A stretch of 42,629 nucleotides of DNA from W0P28-013 sp963593685 (GCA_963593685.1 CAVBBP010000020.1:1-42629), one strand, 5' to 3'. Counted from the first letter of the stretch, positions 1 to 8,724 are shown. The notes: a model not told the origin generated them from the letters alone. Translations and numbers: made by a program.

Positions 1-98
1 AAAAGAAACGAACCAATTTTGCGATTTAGCGAGCGCAAACGAAAACGAGTTTTCAATTTGCCGAGCGTGAGCAAAATCAAGCATTAAAGAAAAGTCGC
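1..98. repeat. 98-base dispersed repeat, copy 1
   Basis: This stretch matches 34695-34792 in the same orientation with two differences in 98 bases. It contains the words GCGATTTAGCGAGCGC and TTTGCCGAGCGTGAGC. It may extend left beyond the window, because the second copy is preceded by a hairpin at 34681-34701. No gene is visible in it. Confidence 0.9.
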
Positions 99-233
99 AA
101 TTTTCAAATCTTCAAATCTTCAAATAATTAAGTAATTGAAAATTGGATAATTAAAAAGTCTTTTGTCTTTATTCCTTATTCTTTATTCAAAAATTCCTCA
201 CTTCTTGTAATAATTTATAGAACTCCCCTATTC
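99..233. repeat. Mosaic of short intergenic repeat words
   Basis: The stretch holds AATCTTCAAATCTTCAA, then a TTGAAAATTGGATAATT word, then TCTTTATTCCTTATTC, then a copy of the element with consensus AATTTATAGAARTCCCCT at 212-233. All these words recur in other gaps of the window. It lies downstream of the minus-strand gene ending at 268, and no gene is seen. Confidence 0.75.
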
Positions 234-267
234 TGATTTTTGGCACTTTGCGTGCAGAAAATTGCGC

Positions 268-1281
268 CTATTTTGTCTGCAAATCGAAAAAGACTGGCAG
301 GTGGTCGCTGTAGCCGCCGTTGAATTTCAGGCCGATGTAGGTGCGGAACGGCTTTTTGCCAAACGGTTTGTCGTCCTCGAGCAGCCAATCGGGGGCGAAC
401 ACACGCACGCCGTCGGCGGTGATGGCGGTCTGTTTTGCGCCAGCGAGCAGCGCGCCCGACACCACTATTTGGTCGAGCATGCCCCACTGTCCGTCGTGGC
501 GGTAACTGCCAATTTCGCCTTGTTCGTGCAGCGCGTAGGTGAGGTTGTAGAGTTGGTTCACCGCCAGTGAGTCGCCCACAGGAGTAGCACCAAGCACTTG
601 GCGCATACTGCGGTTGTCGGGATAGTCGTTGAAATCGCCCATGATGAGAATCAATGCCGCAGAATCGGTATTTTGCACGCTATCGACCGCCTCGCGCAGG
701 CGTGAGGCAGCAAAAAGTCGGTTGGGTTCGCTCTCGAGTTCGCCGCCCAAACGCGACGGAAAATGGTTGACAAACAGGTGCAGTGTGTCGCCGCTCGGCA
801 GTGTGCCGCAAGCGTAGAGAATGTCGCGCGTAGCCTTGCCCGAAGGGAGCGTAAAGCGTATCGGTCGCGACGCTATTGGGCGGAAAAAATGGTGTTGATA
901 AAGCAATGCCACATCTACGCCACGCGCATCGTCCGATTCGTAGTGAATAATCTGATAATTAAGTTGTTGCAAATGCGAATAGCGTACTAAATCAATCAAA
1001 CAATGCCTATTCTCAATCTCGCAAAGTGCAATTAATGCTGGCGGAGTCCATTCGCCAACGGCAGCCACCACTTGCCCGATGTGCGTGAGTTTTTGTTGGT
1101 AGCGTGCGTAATTCCAGCCACGCATACCGCCGGGCAGATATTCGTCGTCGTGTTTCAGCGTGTCGTGCTGCGTGTCGAACAGGTTTTCGACATTGTACTC
1201 CATCACGCGAAATCTGTTTTGCGCACCAAGCACAGCGGGCAGCAGCAGAAGCAGTAGTATGGCGGCGAAAGGTTTTTGCAT
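268..1281 (-). CDS. Secreted endonuclease/exonuclease/phosphatase family protein
   Basis: This 337-residue protein belongs to the DNase I-like metal-dependent phosphodiesterase/phosphatase fold. Residues 1-20 are a signal peptide ending LGA-Q, so it acts outside the cytoplasm. Family motifs appear in order: MEYNVENLF near residue 28, ALCEIEN with the metal-binding Glu near 85, NHFPSRLGG with a catalytic His near 170, IMGDFNDYPDN with the Asp/Asn pair near 215, and SDHLPVFFDL with the final Asp-His at the C-terminus. The full set of active-site residues suggests an active enzyme. The substrate (nucleic acid, phospholipid or phosphoinositide-like) cannot be told. The gene stands alone, 311 bases downstream of the beta-helix lipoprotein on the same strand, with repeats in between. 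Confidence 0.85.
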   Translation of the reverse strand: MQKPFAAILLLLLLPAVLGAQNRFRVMEYNVENLFDTQHDTLKHDDEYLPGGMRGWNYARYQQKLTHIGQVVAAVGEWTPPALIALCEIENRHCLIDLVRYSHLQQLNYQIIHYESDDARGVDVALLYQHHFFRPIASRPIRFTLPSGKATRDILYACGTLPSGDTLHLFVNHFPSRLGGELESEPNRLFAASRLREAVDSVQNTDSAALILIMGDFNDYPDNRSMRQVLGATPVGDSLAVNQLYNLTYALHEQGEIGSYRHDGQWGMLDQIVVSGALLAGAKQTAITADGVRVFAPDWLLEDDKPFGKKPFRTYIGLKFNGGYSDHLPVFFDLQTK

Positions 1282-1592
1282 AGTTCGTTGATGAGTTGAT
1301 TAGTTTAACGCATTGGTGAGAGGCTGTGAGGTTTAATTTCTAATTTCTAATTTCTAATTTCTAATTTCTAGTTTCTAATTGTCGGTAGCCGAAAAGCCGC
1401 AATTATTATTCATTGTTCATTGTTCATTGTTCATTATTCATTTTTCTTGGTTGTGGCCTCTTTTCCCGTTTTCCCCAAAGGGGAAAAGACTTTGGTCTTA
1501 GTTTTAGTCTTGGTCTTTCGTCTTTATTCTTTATTCGTCGGACGTAGCATACCGCGTCCCTACATTGTCAATTATCAATTGTCCATTATCAA
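1282..1592. repeat. Intergenic repeat mosaic (locus A)
   Basis: Reading left to right there is a GTTGATGAGTTGATTAG...AACGCATTGGTG word, about seven TTTCTAATTTCTAGT-type units, a GTAGCCGAAAAGCCGC word, TTCATTGTTCATTGTTCA units, and a long word at about 1443-1535. That word recurs inverted at about 29508-29598. A REP-like hairpin follows at 1540-1563, then TTGTCAATTATCAATTG units that abut the stop codon at 1593. No gene is seen. Confidence 0.8.
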
Positions 1593-3059
1593 TTACTTTT
1601 CGTATGCTCCGAGGTCGGGGTGGCCGTCGGCGAGGCGGCTGTGGCCGAGCAGGTCGGTTGGGTAGCGTTGTGCGACGCTGATGTTGGCGCGGCCGCGTGC
1701 CTGCGATTGCTGGTCGAGTTGGAAGTTGTAGTAGCCACCGTCGCGGCGTGTGGTATTGACAAAAACCGTATCGGAATGGTAGGTGCCGCTGGCATCGGGA
1801 TTTTGTGAATTTGCCCACAAATTGTCGTGGTAAAAGGGCTCGTTTTGCTTGCGTTTTTTCAGCAACGAATTGCTAATCAGCACATTGAATGTAGCGTCGG
1901 TGATGGTGTCGCGCAACAGTGAAATTTCGCTGCTTTGGCTGCCAAAAACGATGGAATTTTCGATTACGGTCGATTGCACGGGAAAAACATAGAGCAGATT
2001 GCCATCGAGTGCGTAGTTGGCCACGACTAAGGCGACATCTTCGCGCGAGCCCCAAGTGTAGTAGTTGGCGATGGTGGTGTGTGCCATGCGCAGTTCGCCG
2101 CCAAGTTGATACAGACACGATGTGCCGCAGTTCGACAGTTCGCAGTTGGCCATATCCACTTTGGCATTTTGGGTGTAGAGTCCGTACTGTGTCATCGAGT
2201 GCAGCACGCTGTTGGTGAGTGTGAGCGTGGGTTGCGCTATGGAAGTGCCGACCAGCACCACACCGATGTCGCAGTTGCGTATTTGGGCGTGGTCGATGGT
2301 GTGTGTGCCGTGCGCATTTTGCAGATATATGCCGCCCCACTGCCCCGGCATATATTCGTAGGGCGTTCGGTCCTCGTCGGGCATGCGGTCGAAGCGGTCG
2401 GTGCGCATCAGTATGGGTTTTTCGGCAGTGCCTTTTGCTACGAGGTTGCCATCGACCACCAGATTGGCTTTGCTGTGGAAAAAGAGGCGTGTGCCTGCCT
2501 CGAGCGTGAGTGTGGCGTTGGCGGCGACATGCAGATTACCAAAAATAAGGTAGGGACGCTGCGCATCGAAAGTGGTATTGCTGCTGATTTCGGCATCGTT
2601 CAGAATGACAGCATCTTGGCCGTAGTTCACGAGTTTCACATCTTGCGTTACGCCGTTGGTAACGAAAATCATCGAATCGATGTAAAAGAGCGGCATATCG
2701 ATTTTGCTCGAATCGGCCGTTATCTCCACAAAGACTATCAGGCTGTCGTTTGCGCCAATTTCGACATTTTCGAGCATTTTGCTGTCGGGTGGAATGCGCC
2801 CATCGAGGTTGTAGCGAAAATAGGACTCACTGCCCCGCCCCAAGCGCACCGACGAGATGACCAGCGCGCGGCGGTTGCGGTTATAGACGCTGAACGAGAG
2901 CGTGCGCGACGGCACATTGGTAAACATGGTATCGAACGAGAGCGTGTCGCACGAAAACGCCAGCACAGCCGACGGATCGGTAGTAACTTTGTCGTCGACG
3001 CAGGCGCAGAGCGACAGCAGCAGCGCGCAGAGAGCCAAAAAGCAGATGGGTCGTTTCAT
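1593..3059 (-). CDS. Right-handed beta-helix lipoprotein
   Basis: The 488-residue protein starts with a lipoprotein signal (SLCAC, lipidated Cys20), so it should be anchored to a membrane and probably displayed on the surface. Residues about 30-140 look like an N-terminal beta-sandwich. From about 160 onward the sequence falls into short beta-strand coils (LEAGTRLFFHSKANLVVDGN, then repeated NC/N-rich turns) typical of parallel beta-helix or pectate-lyase-like proteins. The C-terminus ends HPDLGAYE, a common ending in this group. No catalytic motif is evident, so it may bind rather than cleave polysaccharide. The last codon and TAA stop run directly into TTGATAATGGACAATTG repeat units. Specific function is unknown. 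Confidence 0.75.
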   Translation of the reverse strand: MKRPICFLALCALLLSLCACVDDKVTTDPSAVLAFSCDTLSFDTMFTNVPSRTLSFSVYNRNRRALVISSVRLGRGSESYFRYNLDGRIPPDSKMLENVEIGANDSLIVFVEITADSSKIDMPLFYIDSMIFVTNGVTQDVKLVNYGQDAVILNDAEISSNTTFDAQRPYLIFGNLHVAANATLTLEAGTRLFFHSKANLVVDGNLVAKGTAEKPILMRTDRFDRMPDEDRTPYEYMPGQWGGIYLQNAHGTHTIDHAQIRNCDIGVVLVGTSIAQPTLTLTNSVLHSMTQYGLYTQNAKVDMANCELSNCGTSCLYQLGGELRMAHTTIANYYTWGSREDVALVVANYALDGNLLYVFPVQSTVIENSIVFGSQSSEISLLRDTITDATFNVLISNSLLKKRKQNEPFYHDNLWANSQNPDASGTYHSDTVFVNTTRRDGGYYNFQLDQQSQARGRANISVAQRYPTDLLGHSRLADGHPDLGAYEK

Positions 3060-3528
3060 TATTTCTAACTCAAGTTTTGCAAGTAAGTTTTTTGTCGTGC
3101 GAGGAAAATAATTTCAAATTTCATATTTCAAATTTCAAATTGGGTTGATGAGTTGATTGGTTGATTGGTTGATTGGTTGATTGGTTTAACGCGTTGGTGT
3201 TGGTCTTCGGATTTCTGGTTTCTGGTTGCGCTACGCGCTGTTTCAAGTTTCAAGTTGCGGTAGCCAAAACGCCGCAATTATTGTTCATTTTACTCGGACG
3301 CACTCGGTGCGTCCCTACAATTTGGAATCTGAATTTTTGCGATAAGCGAGCGCAGTGCCAAACTCGTTTGAGCAATGCCGAGCGGAGCAAAAATCAAATG
3401 AAATTTGAAATCTGACATTGCGGCCCTGCCGCATCACTGCTCACTGCTAACTTCTCACTTCTAACTATTCTTTGCGACTTGCTTCTTGCTACTTGCGACT
3501 AATTATGATGCAAAATTACAAAAAAAGG
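3060..3528. repeat. Intergenic repeat mosaic (locus B)
   Basis: The gap is nearly all recurring words. It has TTCAAATTTCAAATT units, then TTGATTGGTTGATTGG units ending AACGCGTTGGTG (3140-3205), then TTTCTGGTTTCTGG. A perfect hairpin of the REP type follows at 3296-3314 (GGACGCAC, loop TCG). A word at about 3337-3399 recurs inverted near 33123-33185, and CACTGCTCACTGCTAAC and TTGCTACTTGCGACT words close the gap. No gene is seen. Confidence 0.8.
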
Positions 3529-3559
3529 TTTGACTTTTTAATAAAAACGGCTATCTTTG
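3529..3559 (+). promoter_or_regulatory. Bacteroidetes-type promoter
   Basis: TTTG at 3529-3532 and TATCTTTG at 3552-3559 are separated by 19 bases, which matches the primary sigma factor consensus of Bacteroidetes. It is about 38 bases upstream of the ATG at 3598. Confidence 0.75.
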
Positions 3560-3597
3560 CAAAAAATTACATTTCACCCTTTAATTTTATTGGAATT

Positions 3598-3867
3598 ATG
3601 GCAAGCCGCAAAGAACTCAAACAGAGCATTCAACTGATTGCGAGTGAACTCGTCAGCGAGGCGTACATTGTTCACAAGATGCTCGACAAGATGAACGAAC
3701 AGGAATTTAGCGATGTGCTGGTGCGCGTAGCCGCTTTGAACAACGACTTTTTGGCGCGCGCCAACCGCCCCGAGCCAGGCATGAAGGCCAAAGCCTACTA
3801 CGCAAAACTTCGTGCCGATTTCGATACGGAGGTCGAGGCGATAATTGCGCTTTTGAGCAAAAAGTAA
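3598..3867 (+). CDS. Small conserved helical protein, function unknown
   Basis: This 89-residue protein starts MASRKELKQSIQ and is predicted to be almost entirely alpha-helical, with no signal peptide or membrane segment. An upstream in-frame extension exists, but the ATG at 3598 is preferred because the clear promoter at 3529-3559 lies inside the extension and because small Bacteroidales proteins with a similar N-terminus start here. The gene is monocistronic, with its own promoter and a terminator at 3907-3938. It resembles small cytoplasmic proteins often annotated as hypothetical in Bacteroidales. No function can be assigned. Confidence 0.75.
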   Translation: MASRKELKQSIQLIASELVSEAYIVHKMLDKMNEQEFSDVLVRVAALNNDFLARANRPEPGMKAKAYYAKLRADFDTEVEAIIALLSKK

Positions 3868-3906
3868 ACCGAAAAAGCCACTTTTTTTTGCCAAAAGAAG
3901 AGTCAG

Positions 3907-3938
3907 AACTGCGTCCCAACTTTGGCGCAGTTTTTTTT
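3907..3938 (+). terminator. Rho-independent terminator
   Basis: AACTGCG (3907-3913) pairs with CGCAGTT (3926-3932), followed by a run of T. It closes the small gene ending at 3867. Confidence 0.8.
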
Positions 3939-3994
3939 GTGGGTTGTTGAAAACTTTATTTGCTGCGTATGTGCTTATAATTCAATAAAAAATG

Positions 3995-4002
3995 TATTTT
4001 TG
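3995..4002 (+). promoter_or_regulatory. Putative -7 box of the methylmalonyl-CoA operon
   Basis: TATTTTTG fits TAnnTTTG and leaves a leader of about 85 bases before the mce ATG. No good TTG is found at the usual distance upstream, so the call is tentative. Confidence 0.45.
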
Positions 4003-4094
4003 CAGACAATTTGCAAAAGAATTTTTTGCAGCGATTGTAACACTTAAAGTAAAAATTTAACTTTTATTCACAAACATCTTTAATTCAATTTGTT

Positions 4095-4508
4095 ATGAAA
4101 CCAACACACATTGAGCATTTGGGCATTGCAGTGGCGAGCCTCGATGCCACAATCCCGTTTTTTGAGTTGCTGACGGGAACAAAATGCTACTCTATCGAAG
4201 AGGTGGCCGACCAAAAAGTGCGTACTGCCTTTTTCAAAGTAGGACAGACAAAAATCGAACTGTTGGAGCCGACTTGCCCCGAATCGACCATTGCCAAGTT
4301 CATCGAAAAGAATGGCGGCCGTGGTGGCGTGCATCATGTGGCGTTCAATGTAGAGAGCGTGGCCGAAGCTCTGAAAGAGGCCGAAGCCGCCGGTTTGCAA
4401 CTTATCGACAAAGCCCCGCGCAAAGGTGCAGAAAACCTGATGATAGCGTTTTTGCACCCGAAATCGACTTGCGGCGTGTTGACCGAACTCTGCGAACAGC
4501 CCAAATAA
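4095..4508 (+). CDS. mce: Methylmalonyl-CoA epimerase
   Basis: The enzyme interconverts (2R)- and (2S)-methylmalonyl-CoA between the B12-dependent mutase and the decarboxylase in the succinate-propionate pathway. The 137 residues are the usual length and show two vicinal-oxygen-chelate (glyoxalase-type) halves. Likely metal ligands are His8 in IEHLGIAV, a His in VHHVAF (80-81) and Glu131 in VLTELC. It is the first gene of a five-gene plus-strand operon, followed after 43 bases by the carboxyltransferase gene, which supports the assignment over other members of the fold. It is cytoplasmic. Confidence 0.92.
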   Translation: MKPTHIEHLGIAVASLDATIPFFELLTGTKCYSIEEVADQKVRTAFFKVGQTKIELLEPTCPESTIAKFIEKNGGRGGVHHVAFNVESVAEALKEAEAAGLQLIDKAPRKGAENLMIAFLHPKSTCGVLTELCEQPK

Positions 4509-4551
4509 ATCGGCGGAAAAATAGAACGAAAATCCTATAAACGCAACGACA

Positions 4552-6111
4552 ATGGAAAATCAAGAAAAACTGAAAAAACTGATTGAGAAGCGCGCCGAAG
4601 CCATGGCTGGCGGCGGCGAAAAAGCGGTAGAAAAACACCACGCCAAAGGCAGTTTCACCGCTCGCGAACGCATCAACATGCTGCTCGACGAGGGCAGTTT
4701 CGAAGAGGTGGATATGTTTCTCACCCACCGCTGCACCGACTTCGGTATGGAGAAGAAGGTGTTTCTCGGCGACGGTGTGGCCGTAGGTAGCGGCACCATC
4801 GATGGTCGTTTGGTGTATGTGTTTGCGCAGGACGCAACAGTTATTGGCGGTTCGCTTTCGGAGACGATGGCGCAGAAAATCTGCAAAGTGATGGACATGG
4901 CCATGAAGATGGGCGCGCCAATCATCGGGTTGAACGACTCGGGCGGCGCACGCATACAAGAAGGCGCTTGCGCACTGGCTGGTTACGCCGAAATTTTCGA
5001 ACGCAACATTCTTGCATCGGGCGTAGTGCCTCAAATATCGGTTATTTTTGGCCCATGCGCTGGCGGCGCGGTGTACTCGCCTGCCCTCACCGACTTCATT
5101 ATGATGACAGAAAAGAACTCGTATATGTTCATCACAGGGCCGAAAGTGGTGAAATCGGTTACGGGCGAAGATGTGTCGGTCGAAGACCTTGGTGGCGCAC
5201 GCGTTCACGCTTCTAAATCGGGCGTTACGCACTTTGTGGCTACCAGCGAAGAAGATGCCGTGGCGCAGGTTCGCCGCTTGATTTCGTTCATTCCGCAAAA
5301 CAATATGGAAGAGGCGCCTGTGTTGACCTGCACCGACCCGATTGACCGTGTGGACGATGTGCTGAACGAGATGGTTCCTGCCAATCCGAATGTGCCTTAC
5401 AACATGAAGGACATCATCAACATCATTGTCGATAACAACGACTTTATGGAGGTGCAGAAAGATTTTGCCAAAAACATCATCTGCGGATTTGCGCGCTTCA
5501 ATGGCCAATCGACGGGCATCATTGCCAACCAACCCAACTGGCTTGCAGGTGTGCTCGACTGCGACGCTTCGCGCAAAGCGGCTCGTTTCATTCGTTTCTG
5601 CGACGCATTCAACATTCCTATCTTGACACTTGTCGATGTGCCAGGATTCCTTTGTGGCACTGGTCAAGAGTACGCTGGCATTATCGACCACGGCGCAAAA
5701 CTGATGTTTGCCTACGGCGAAGCCACGGTGCCGAAAGTTACCGTTACCATACGCAAATCGTACGGCGGCGCACACATTGTGATGAGTTGCAAGCAACTGC
5801 GCGGCGACTACTGCTACGCTTGGCCAAATGCCGAGATAGCCGTGATGGGCGCATCGGGAGCGATTGGTGTGTTGGAGGCTAAAAACATCAAAGCCATTGA
5901 AGATCCCGAAGAGAAAAAACGCTACATTGCCGAAAAAGAGGCTGAATATCAGGAGAAATTCGCCAGCCCATATCAGGCGGCATCGCGCGGCTACATCGAC
6001 AATGTGATAGAGCCTCGCAACACGCGTTTCCGCATTATTCGCGCTTTCCAAGTGCTGCAAAGCAAACGCTTGACCAATCCGTTGAAAAAACATTCGAACA
6101 TTCCACTCTAA
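4552..6111 (+). CDS. mmdA: Methylmalonyl-CoA decarboxylase alpha subunit (carboxyltransferase)
   Basis: The 519-residue protein is an acyl-CoA carboxylase beta-type carboxyltransferase with two crotonase-like domains. It moves the carboxyl group of methylmalonyl-CoA to the biotin carrier, giving propionyl-CoA. Visible family motifs are TARERINMLLDEGSFEE near residue 40, LNDSGGARIQEG near 125, FGPCAGGAVYSPAL near 165, DVPGFLCGTGQEY near 360 and MGASGAIGVLEAKNI near 435. The same fold serves propionyl-CoA carboxylase. The adjacent OadG-like, biotin carrier and Na+-pump beta genes, and the absence of a biotin carboxylase gene, point to the sodium-pumping decarboxylase. The stop codon is 13 bases before the next ATG. 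Confidence 0.93.
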   Translation: MENQEKLKKLIEKRAEAMAGGGEKAVEKHHAKGSFTARERINMLLDEGSFEEVDMFLTHRCTDFGMEKKVFLGDGVAVGSGTIDGRLVYVFAQDATVIGGSLSETMAQKICKVMDMAMKMGAPIIGLNDSGGARIQEGACALAGYAEIFERNILASGVVPQISVIFGPCAGGAVYSPALTDFIMMTEKNSYMFITGPKVVKSVTGEDVSVEDLGGARVHASKSGVTHFVATSEEDAVAQVRRLISFIPQNNMEEAPVLTCTDPIDRVDDVLNEMVPANPNVPYNMKDIINIIVDNNDFMEVQKDFAKNIICGFARFNGQSTGIIANQPNWLAGVLDCDASRKAARFIRFCDAFNIPILTLVDVPGFLCGTGQEYAGIIDHGAKLMFAYGEATVPKVTVTIRKSYGGAHIVMSCKQLRGDYCYAWPNAEIAVMGASGAIGVLEAKNIKAIEDPEEKKRYIAEKEAEYQEKFASPYQAASRGYIDNVIEPRNTRFRIIRAFQVLQSKRLTNPLKKHSNIPL

Positions 6112-6124
6112 AAACTGAAGCGTT

Positions 6125-6484
6125 ATGATTTTACTGACAGTAAACTGGCCACATGTTTGGATGGTTACGCTCATCGGCTTTGGGCTGACATTCATCTTGC
6201 TGATTCTGCTCGTCTATTTGATGCGCTTTTTCGGCATGATAATGAAACCGCGCGTGAAAGTGCCAAAAGTGGTTCATGGCGAAGAAAAATCGGAAATCAG
6301 GTACGACGAAAAGGTGAAAGTTACGCTGCAGGCCAACACCACAGCGGCTATTGCCATGGCACTGCACCTGTACTACGACGAACCGCACGACGAAGAGCAG
6401 CATGTTATCACCATCAAAAAGATAGACCGCCGCTACTCGCCGTGGAATTCGAAAATTTATGGTATCAACAATCTTGTAAAATAA
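6125..6484 (+). CDS. OadG-family membrane subunit of the decarboxylase
   Basis: This 119-residue protein has one N-terminal membrane segment (about residues 10-36, rich in Leu, Ile and Phe) followed by a basic cytoplasmic tail ending SRIYGINNLVK-like (WNSKIYGINNLVK). That is the layout of the gamma/delta subunits that hold the soluble carboxyltransferase and biotin carrier to the membrane beta subunit. It sits between mmdA and the biotin carrier gene with gaps of 13 and 7 bases. Sequence conservation in this family is low, so the call rests on size, topology and position. Confidence 0.85.
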   Translation: MILLTVNWPHVWMVTLIGFGLTFILLILLVYLMRFFGMIMKPRVKVPKVVHGEEKSEIRYDEKVKVTLQANTTAAIAMALHLYYDEPHDEEQHVITIKKIDRRYSPWNSKIYGINNLVK

Positions 6485-6491
6485 CACAGCA

Positions 6492-7220
6492 ATGAGAAAA
6501 TTTAAGTTTATCATAGACGGCCACAAATACGAAGTGTCGGTCAATGAAAAAGAGAACAATTTGGCCGAAGTAGAAGTGAACGGCACGCCTTTCACCGTCG
6601 AAATCGAGAAAGAGGTGAAAATTGCTCGCCCTGCTACGGCTGCCGTACGCACCGCCGCTCCAACGGCCGCACCAGTTGCGCCGAAAGCCACTGGCGTATC
6701 GGAATTTATCAAATCGCCACTGCCTGGCTCGATAGTGAAAGTGCTGGTAGCCGACGGTCAAGCCGTGAAACGCGGCGATGTGATTCTGACCATGGAATCG
6801 ATGAAGATGGAAAACAACATCGCTGCCGAAAAAGACGGTGTGGTGAAGAGCGTGCTTGTAACGCCTGGTCAGAATGTGATGCAGGACGACAAACTCGTGG
6901 AATTTACTGCCACTGATGTGGCTGCTCCAGTAGCCGAAGCGCCGAAAGTTGAAACGCCGAAACCAGCCGTTGCGCCCGAAGCCCCCAAAGCCGCTGCGCC
7001 TGCTGGCGGGTTCAAAGTGGTGTCGCCGCTGCCTGGCTCGGTAGTGAAAGTTGCCGTCGAAGTCGGTCAAGAGGTGAAAAAAGGCGATTTGCTGCTCACG
7101 CTCGAATCGATGAAGATGGAAAACAGCATTTTGGCCGAGCGCGATGGCAAAGTTACTTCGGTGGCTGTGAGCGCAGGACAAAGCGTGATGCAGGACGATG
7201 TTCTGGTAGTTTTAGGTTAA
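6492..7220 (+). CDS. Biotin carrier protein with two biotinyl domains
   Basis: This 242-residue protein carries CO2 on biotin between MmdA and the membrane beta subunit. Residues 1-45 form a short N-terminal domain (RKFKFIIDGHKYEV). Two Ala/Pro-rich linkers (about 46-70 and 140-172) separate two complete biotinyl domains at about 73-140 and 174-242. Each has the biotinylation motif ESMKMEN, with target lysines K105 and K208. Carriers of this family normally have one such domain, so this is an internal duplication. The two copies are clearly diverged in sequence, so it is not a recent tandem error. The TAA stop overlaps an ATG of the next frame, and the likely next start is 30 bases further on. 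Confidence 0.92.
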   Translation: MRKFKFIIDGHKYEVSVNEKENNLAEVEVNGTPFTVEIEKEVKIARPATAAVRTAAPTAAPVAPKATGVSEFIKSPLPGSIVKVLVADGQAVKRGDVILTMESMKMENNIAAEKDGVVKSVLVTPGQNVMQDDKLVEFTATDVAAPVAEAPKVETPKPAVAPEAPKAAAPAGGFKVVSPLPGSVVKVAVEVGQEVKKGDLLLTLESMKMENSILAERDGKVTSVAVSAGQSVMQDDVLVVLG

Positions 7221-7249
7221 TGAACTCACACCAAAAAATTTTCGGAACA

Positions 7250-8620
7250 ATGAAAAAATTCCTGTCAATAGTCGCAGTTCTGCTGCTGATGGGTGCGCCA
7301 AGCCTTTTTGCACAAGAGGCCGAAGCCGCTGCCACAGACGAAGCGACCGAACAAGTTGCAACCGATACGCCAGCCGCAGCCACCGCCGAGGCGGCCGATG
7401 CTGTTGTAGTCGATGAGGTGCCAGAGAGCGAAAACAACACTTGGGACGATATCGTAGCTTTTTTCATGTCGATGGGCATTATGCGCATCACTTGGCAACA
7501 AGTGCTGATGTTGTTCATCTCGTTCTTACTACTCTATTTGGCCATCAAAAAGCAATACGAACCGCTGTTGCTGCTGCCTATTGCCTTTGGTATGTTGCTC
7601 ACCAATTTGCCGGGCGCAGGTATGTTTCACAACGATTTGTGGGTCGCATTTTTGGATGAAAATAGTCCGATGTACCACAGTTACGGCGCGGTGATGCGCG
7701 AAGGCGGTCTGCTCGATGTGCTTTATATTGGTGTGAAAGCGGGCGTTTATCCCTGTTTGATTTTCGTTGGTGTGGGTGCGATGACCGACTTCGGCCCGCT
7801 CATTGCCAACCCCAAAAGCCTGCTGCTTGGTGCGGCGGCGCAGTTGGGCATTTTCATCACCTTTTTGTGCGCCAATCTGTTTGGTTTCACCGAGGCCGAG
7901 GCTGGTTCCATCGGTATCATCGGTGGTGCCGACGGTCCGACATCGATATTCTTGACATCGAAATTGGCACCGCATTTGCTTGGCCCTATTGCCATTGCGG
8001 CCTACTCGTATATGGCGCTTGTGCCAGTGATTCAACCGCCGATTATGCGCGCTTTGACCACCAAAAAAGAGCGTGCCATCAAGATGAGCCAACTGCGTTC
8101 GGTGAGCAAAAAGGAGAAAATTGTCTTCCCGATTGTTATCACCGCTATTGTGGCACTGATGTTGCCCGACGCTGCTCCACTGATTGGCAGTCTGATGCTT
8201 GGCAACCTGATGAAAGAGTGCGGCGTGGTCGATCGTCTGTCGAAAACGGCACAAAACGAGTTGATGAACATCATCGTCATTTTCCTCGGTTTATCGGTTG
8301 GTGCTACAGCCACTGCCGAATCGTTCTTGAATGTGAAGACGCTGCTGATTCTCGCCATGGGTATCGTGGCTTTTGGTTGCGGCACGGCTGGAGGCGTACT
8401 GTTGGCCAAGTTTATGAACCTCTTTACCAAAGACAAAATCAATCCGTTGATTGGTTCGGCTGGCGTGAGCGCAGTGCCAATGGCGGCGCGCGTAAGTCAG
8501 GTTGTAGGTCAGGAGGAGAACCCCGGCAACTTCCTGCTGATGCACGCTATGGGGCCCAATGTGGCGGGCGTGATTGGCTCGGCCGTAGCGGCAGGCATTC
8601 TGCTGACAATGCTTGGATAG
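7250..8620 (+). CDS. Sodium-translocating decarboxylase beta subunit
   Basis: The 456-residue membrane protein decarboxylates carboxybiotin and exports Na+. It has about 10 hydrophobic segments and the family signatures GGADGPTSIFLTSKLAP (with the ion-coupling Asp) and VPMAARVSQVVGQEENPGNFLLMHAMGPNVAGVIGS-type C-terminal region. The ATG at 7250 is chosen over one at 7220 because it begins a good signal sequence (MKKFLSIVAVLLLMG...SLFA). Between the signal sequence and the first core helix (about residues 22-65) is an Ala/Glu/Thr-rich acidic stretch that is not part of the family core. It is the last gene of the operon, which ends at a strong hairpin. Confidence 0.92.
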   Translation: MKKFLSIVAVLLLMGAPSLFAQEAEAAATDEATEQVATDTPAAATAEAADAVVVDEVPESENNTWDDIVAFFMSMGIMRITWQQVLMLFISFLLLYLAIKKQYEPLLLLPIAFGMLLTNLPGAGMFHNDLWVAFLDENSPMYHSYGAVMREGGLLDVLYIGVKAGVYPCLIFVGVGAMTDFGPLIANPKSLLLGAAAQLGIFITFLCANLFGFTEAEAGSIGIIGGADGPTSIFLTSKLAPHLLGPIAIAAYSYMALVPVIQPPIMRALTTKKERAIKMSQLRSVSKKEKIVFPIVITAIVALMLPDAAPLIGSLMLGNLMKECGVVDRLSKTAQNELMNIIVIFLGLSVGATATAESFLNVKTLLILAMGIVAFGCGTAGGVLLAKFMNLFTKDKINPLIGSAGVSAVPMAARVSQVVGQEENPGNFLLMHAMGPNVAGVIGSAVAAGILLTMLG

Positions 8621-8641
8621 ACTAAGATAGCCAAAACAAAC

Positions 8642-8675
8642 AATCAACCTCGAAATTTTTCGAGGTTGATTTGTT
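8642..8675 (+). terminator. Terminator between convergent operons
   Basis: AATCAACCTCGAAA (8642-8655) pairs perfectly with TTTCGAGGTTGATT (8658-8671). The 14-bp stem has a two-base loop and imperfect extensions. It lies between the plus-strand beta subunit gene and the minus-strand nucleotidase gene and could serve both. Confidence 0.85.
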
Positions 8676-8724
8676 TGTTGGGGTAGCCGCAAGAAATATC
8701 TTGCAACTAATTTCTAATCGCCTA

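Noticed and set aside
4402..6195. Very long open frame antisense to mmdA
   Set aside because: His/Arg/Ala-rich translation with no motif, fully opposite a strongly supported gene; an effect of codon bias.
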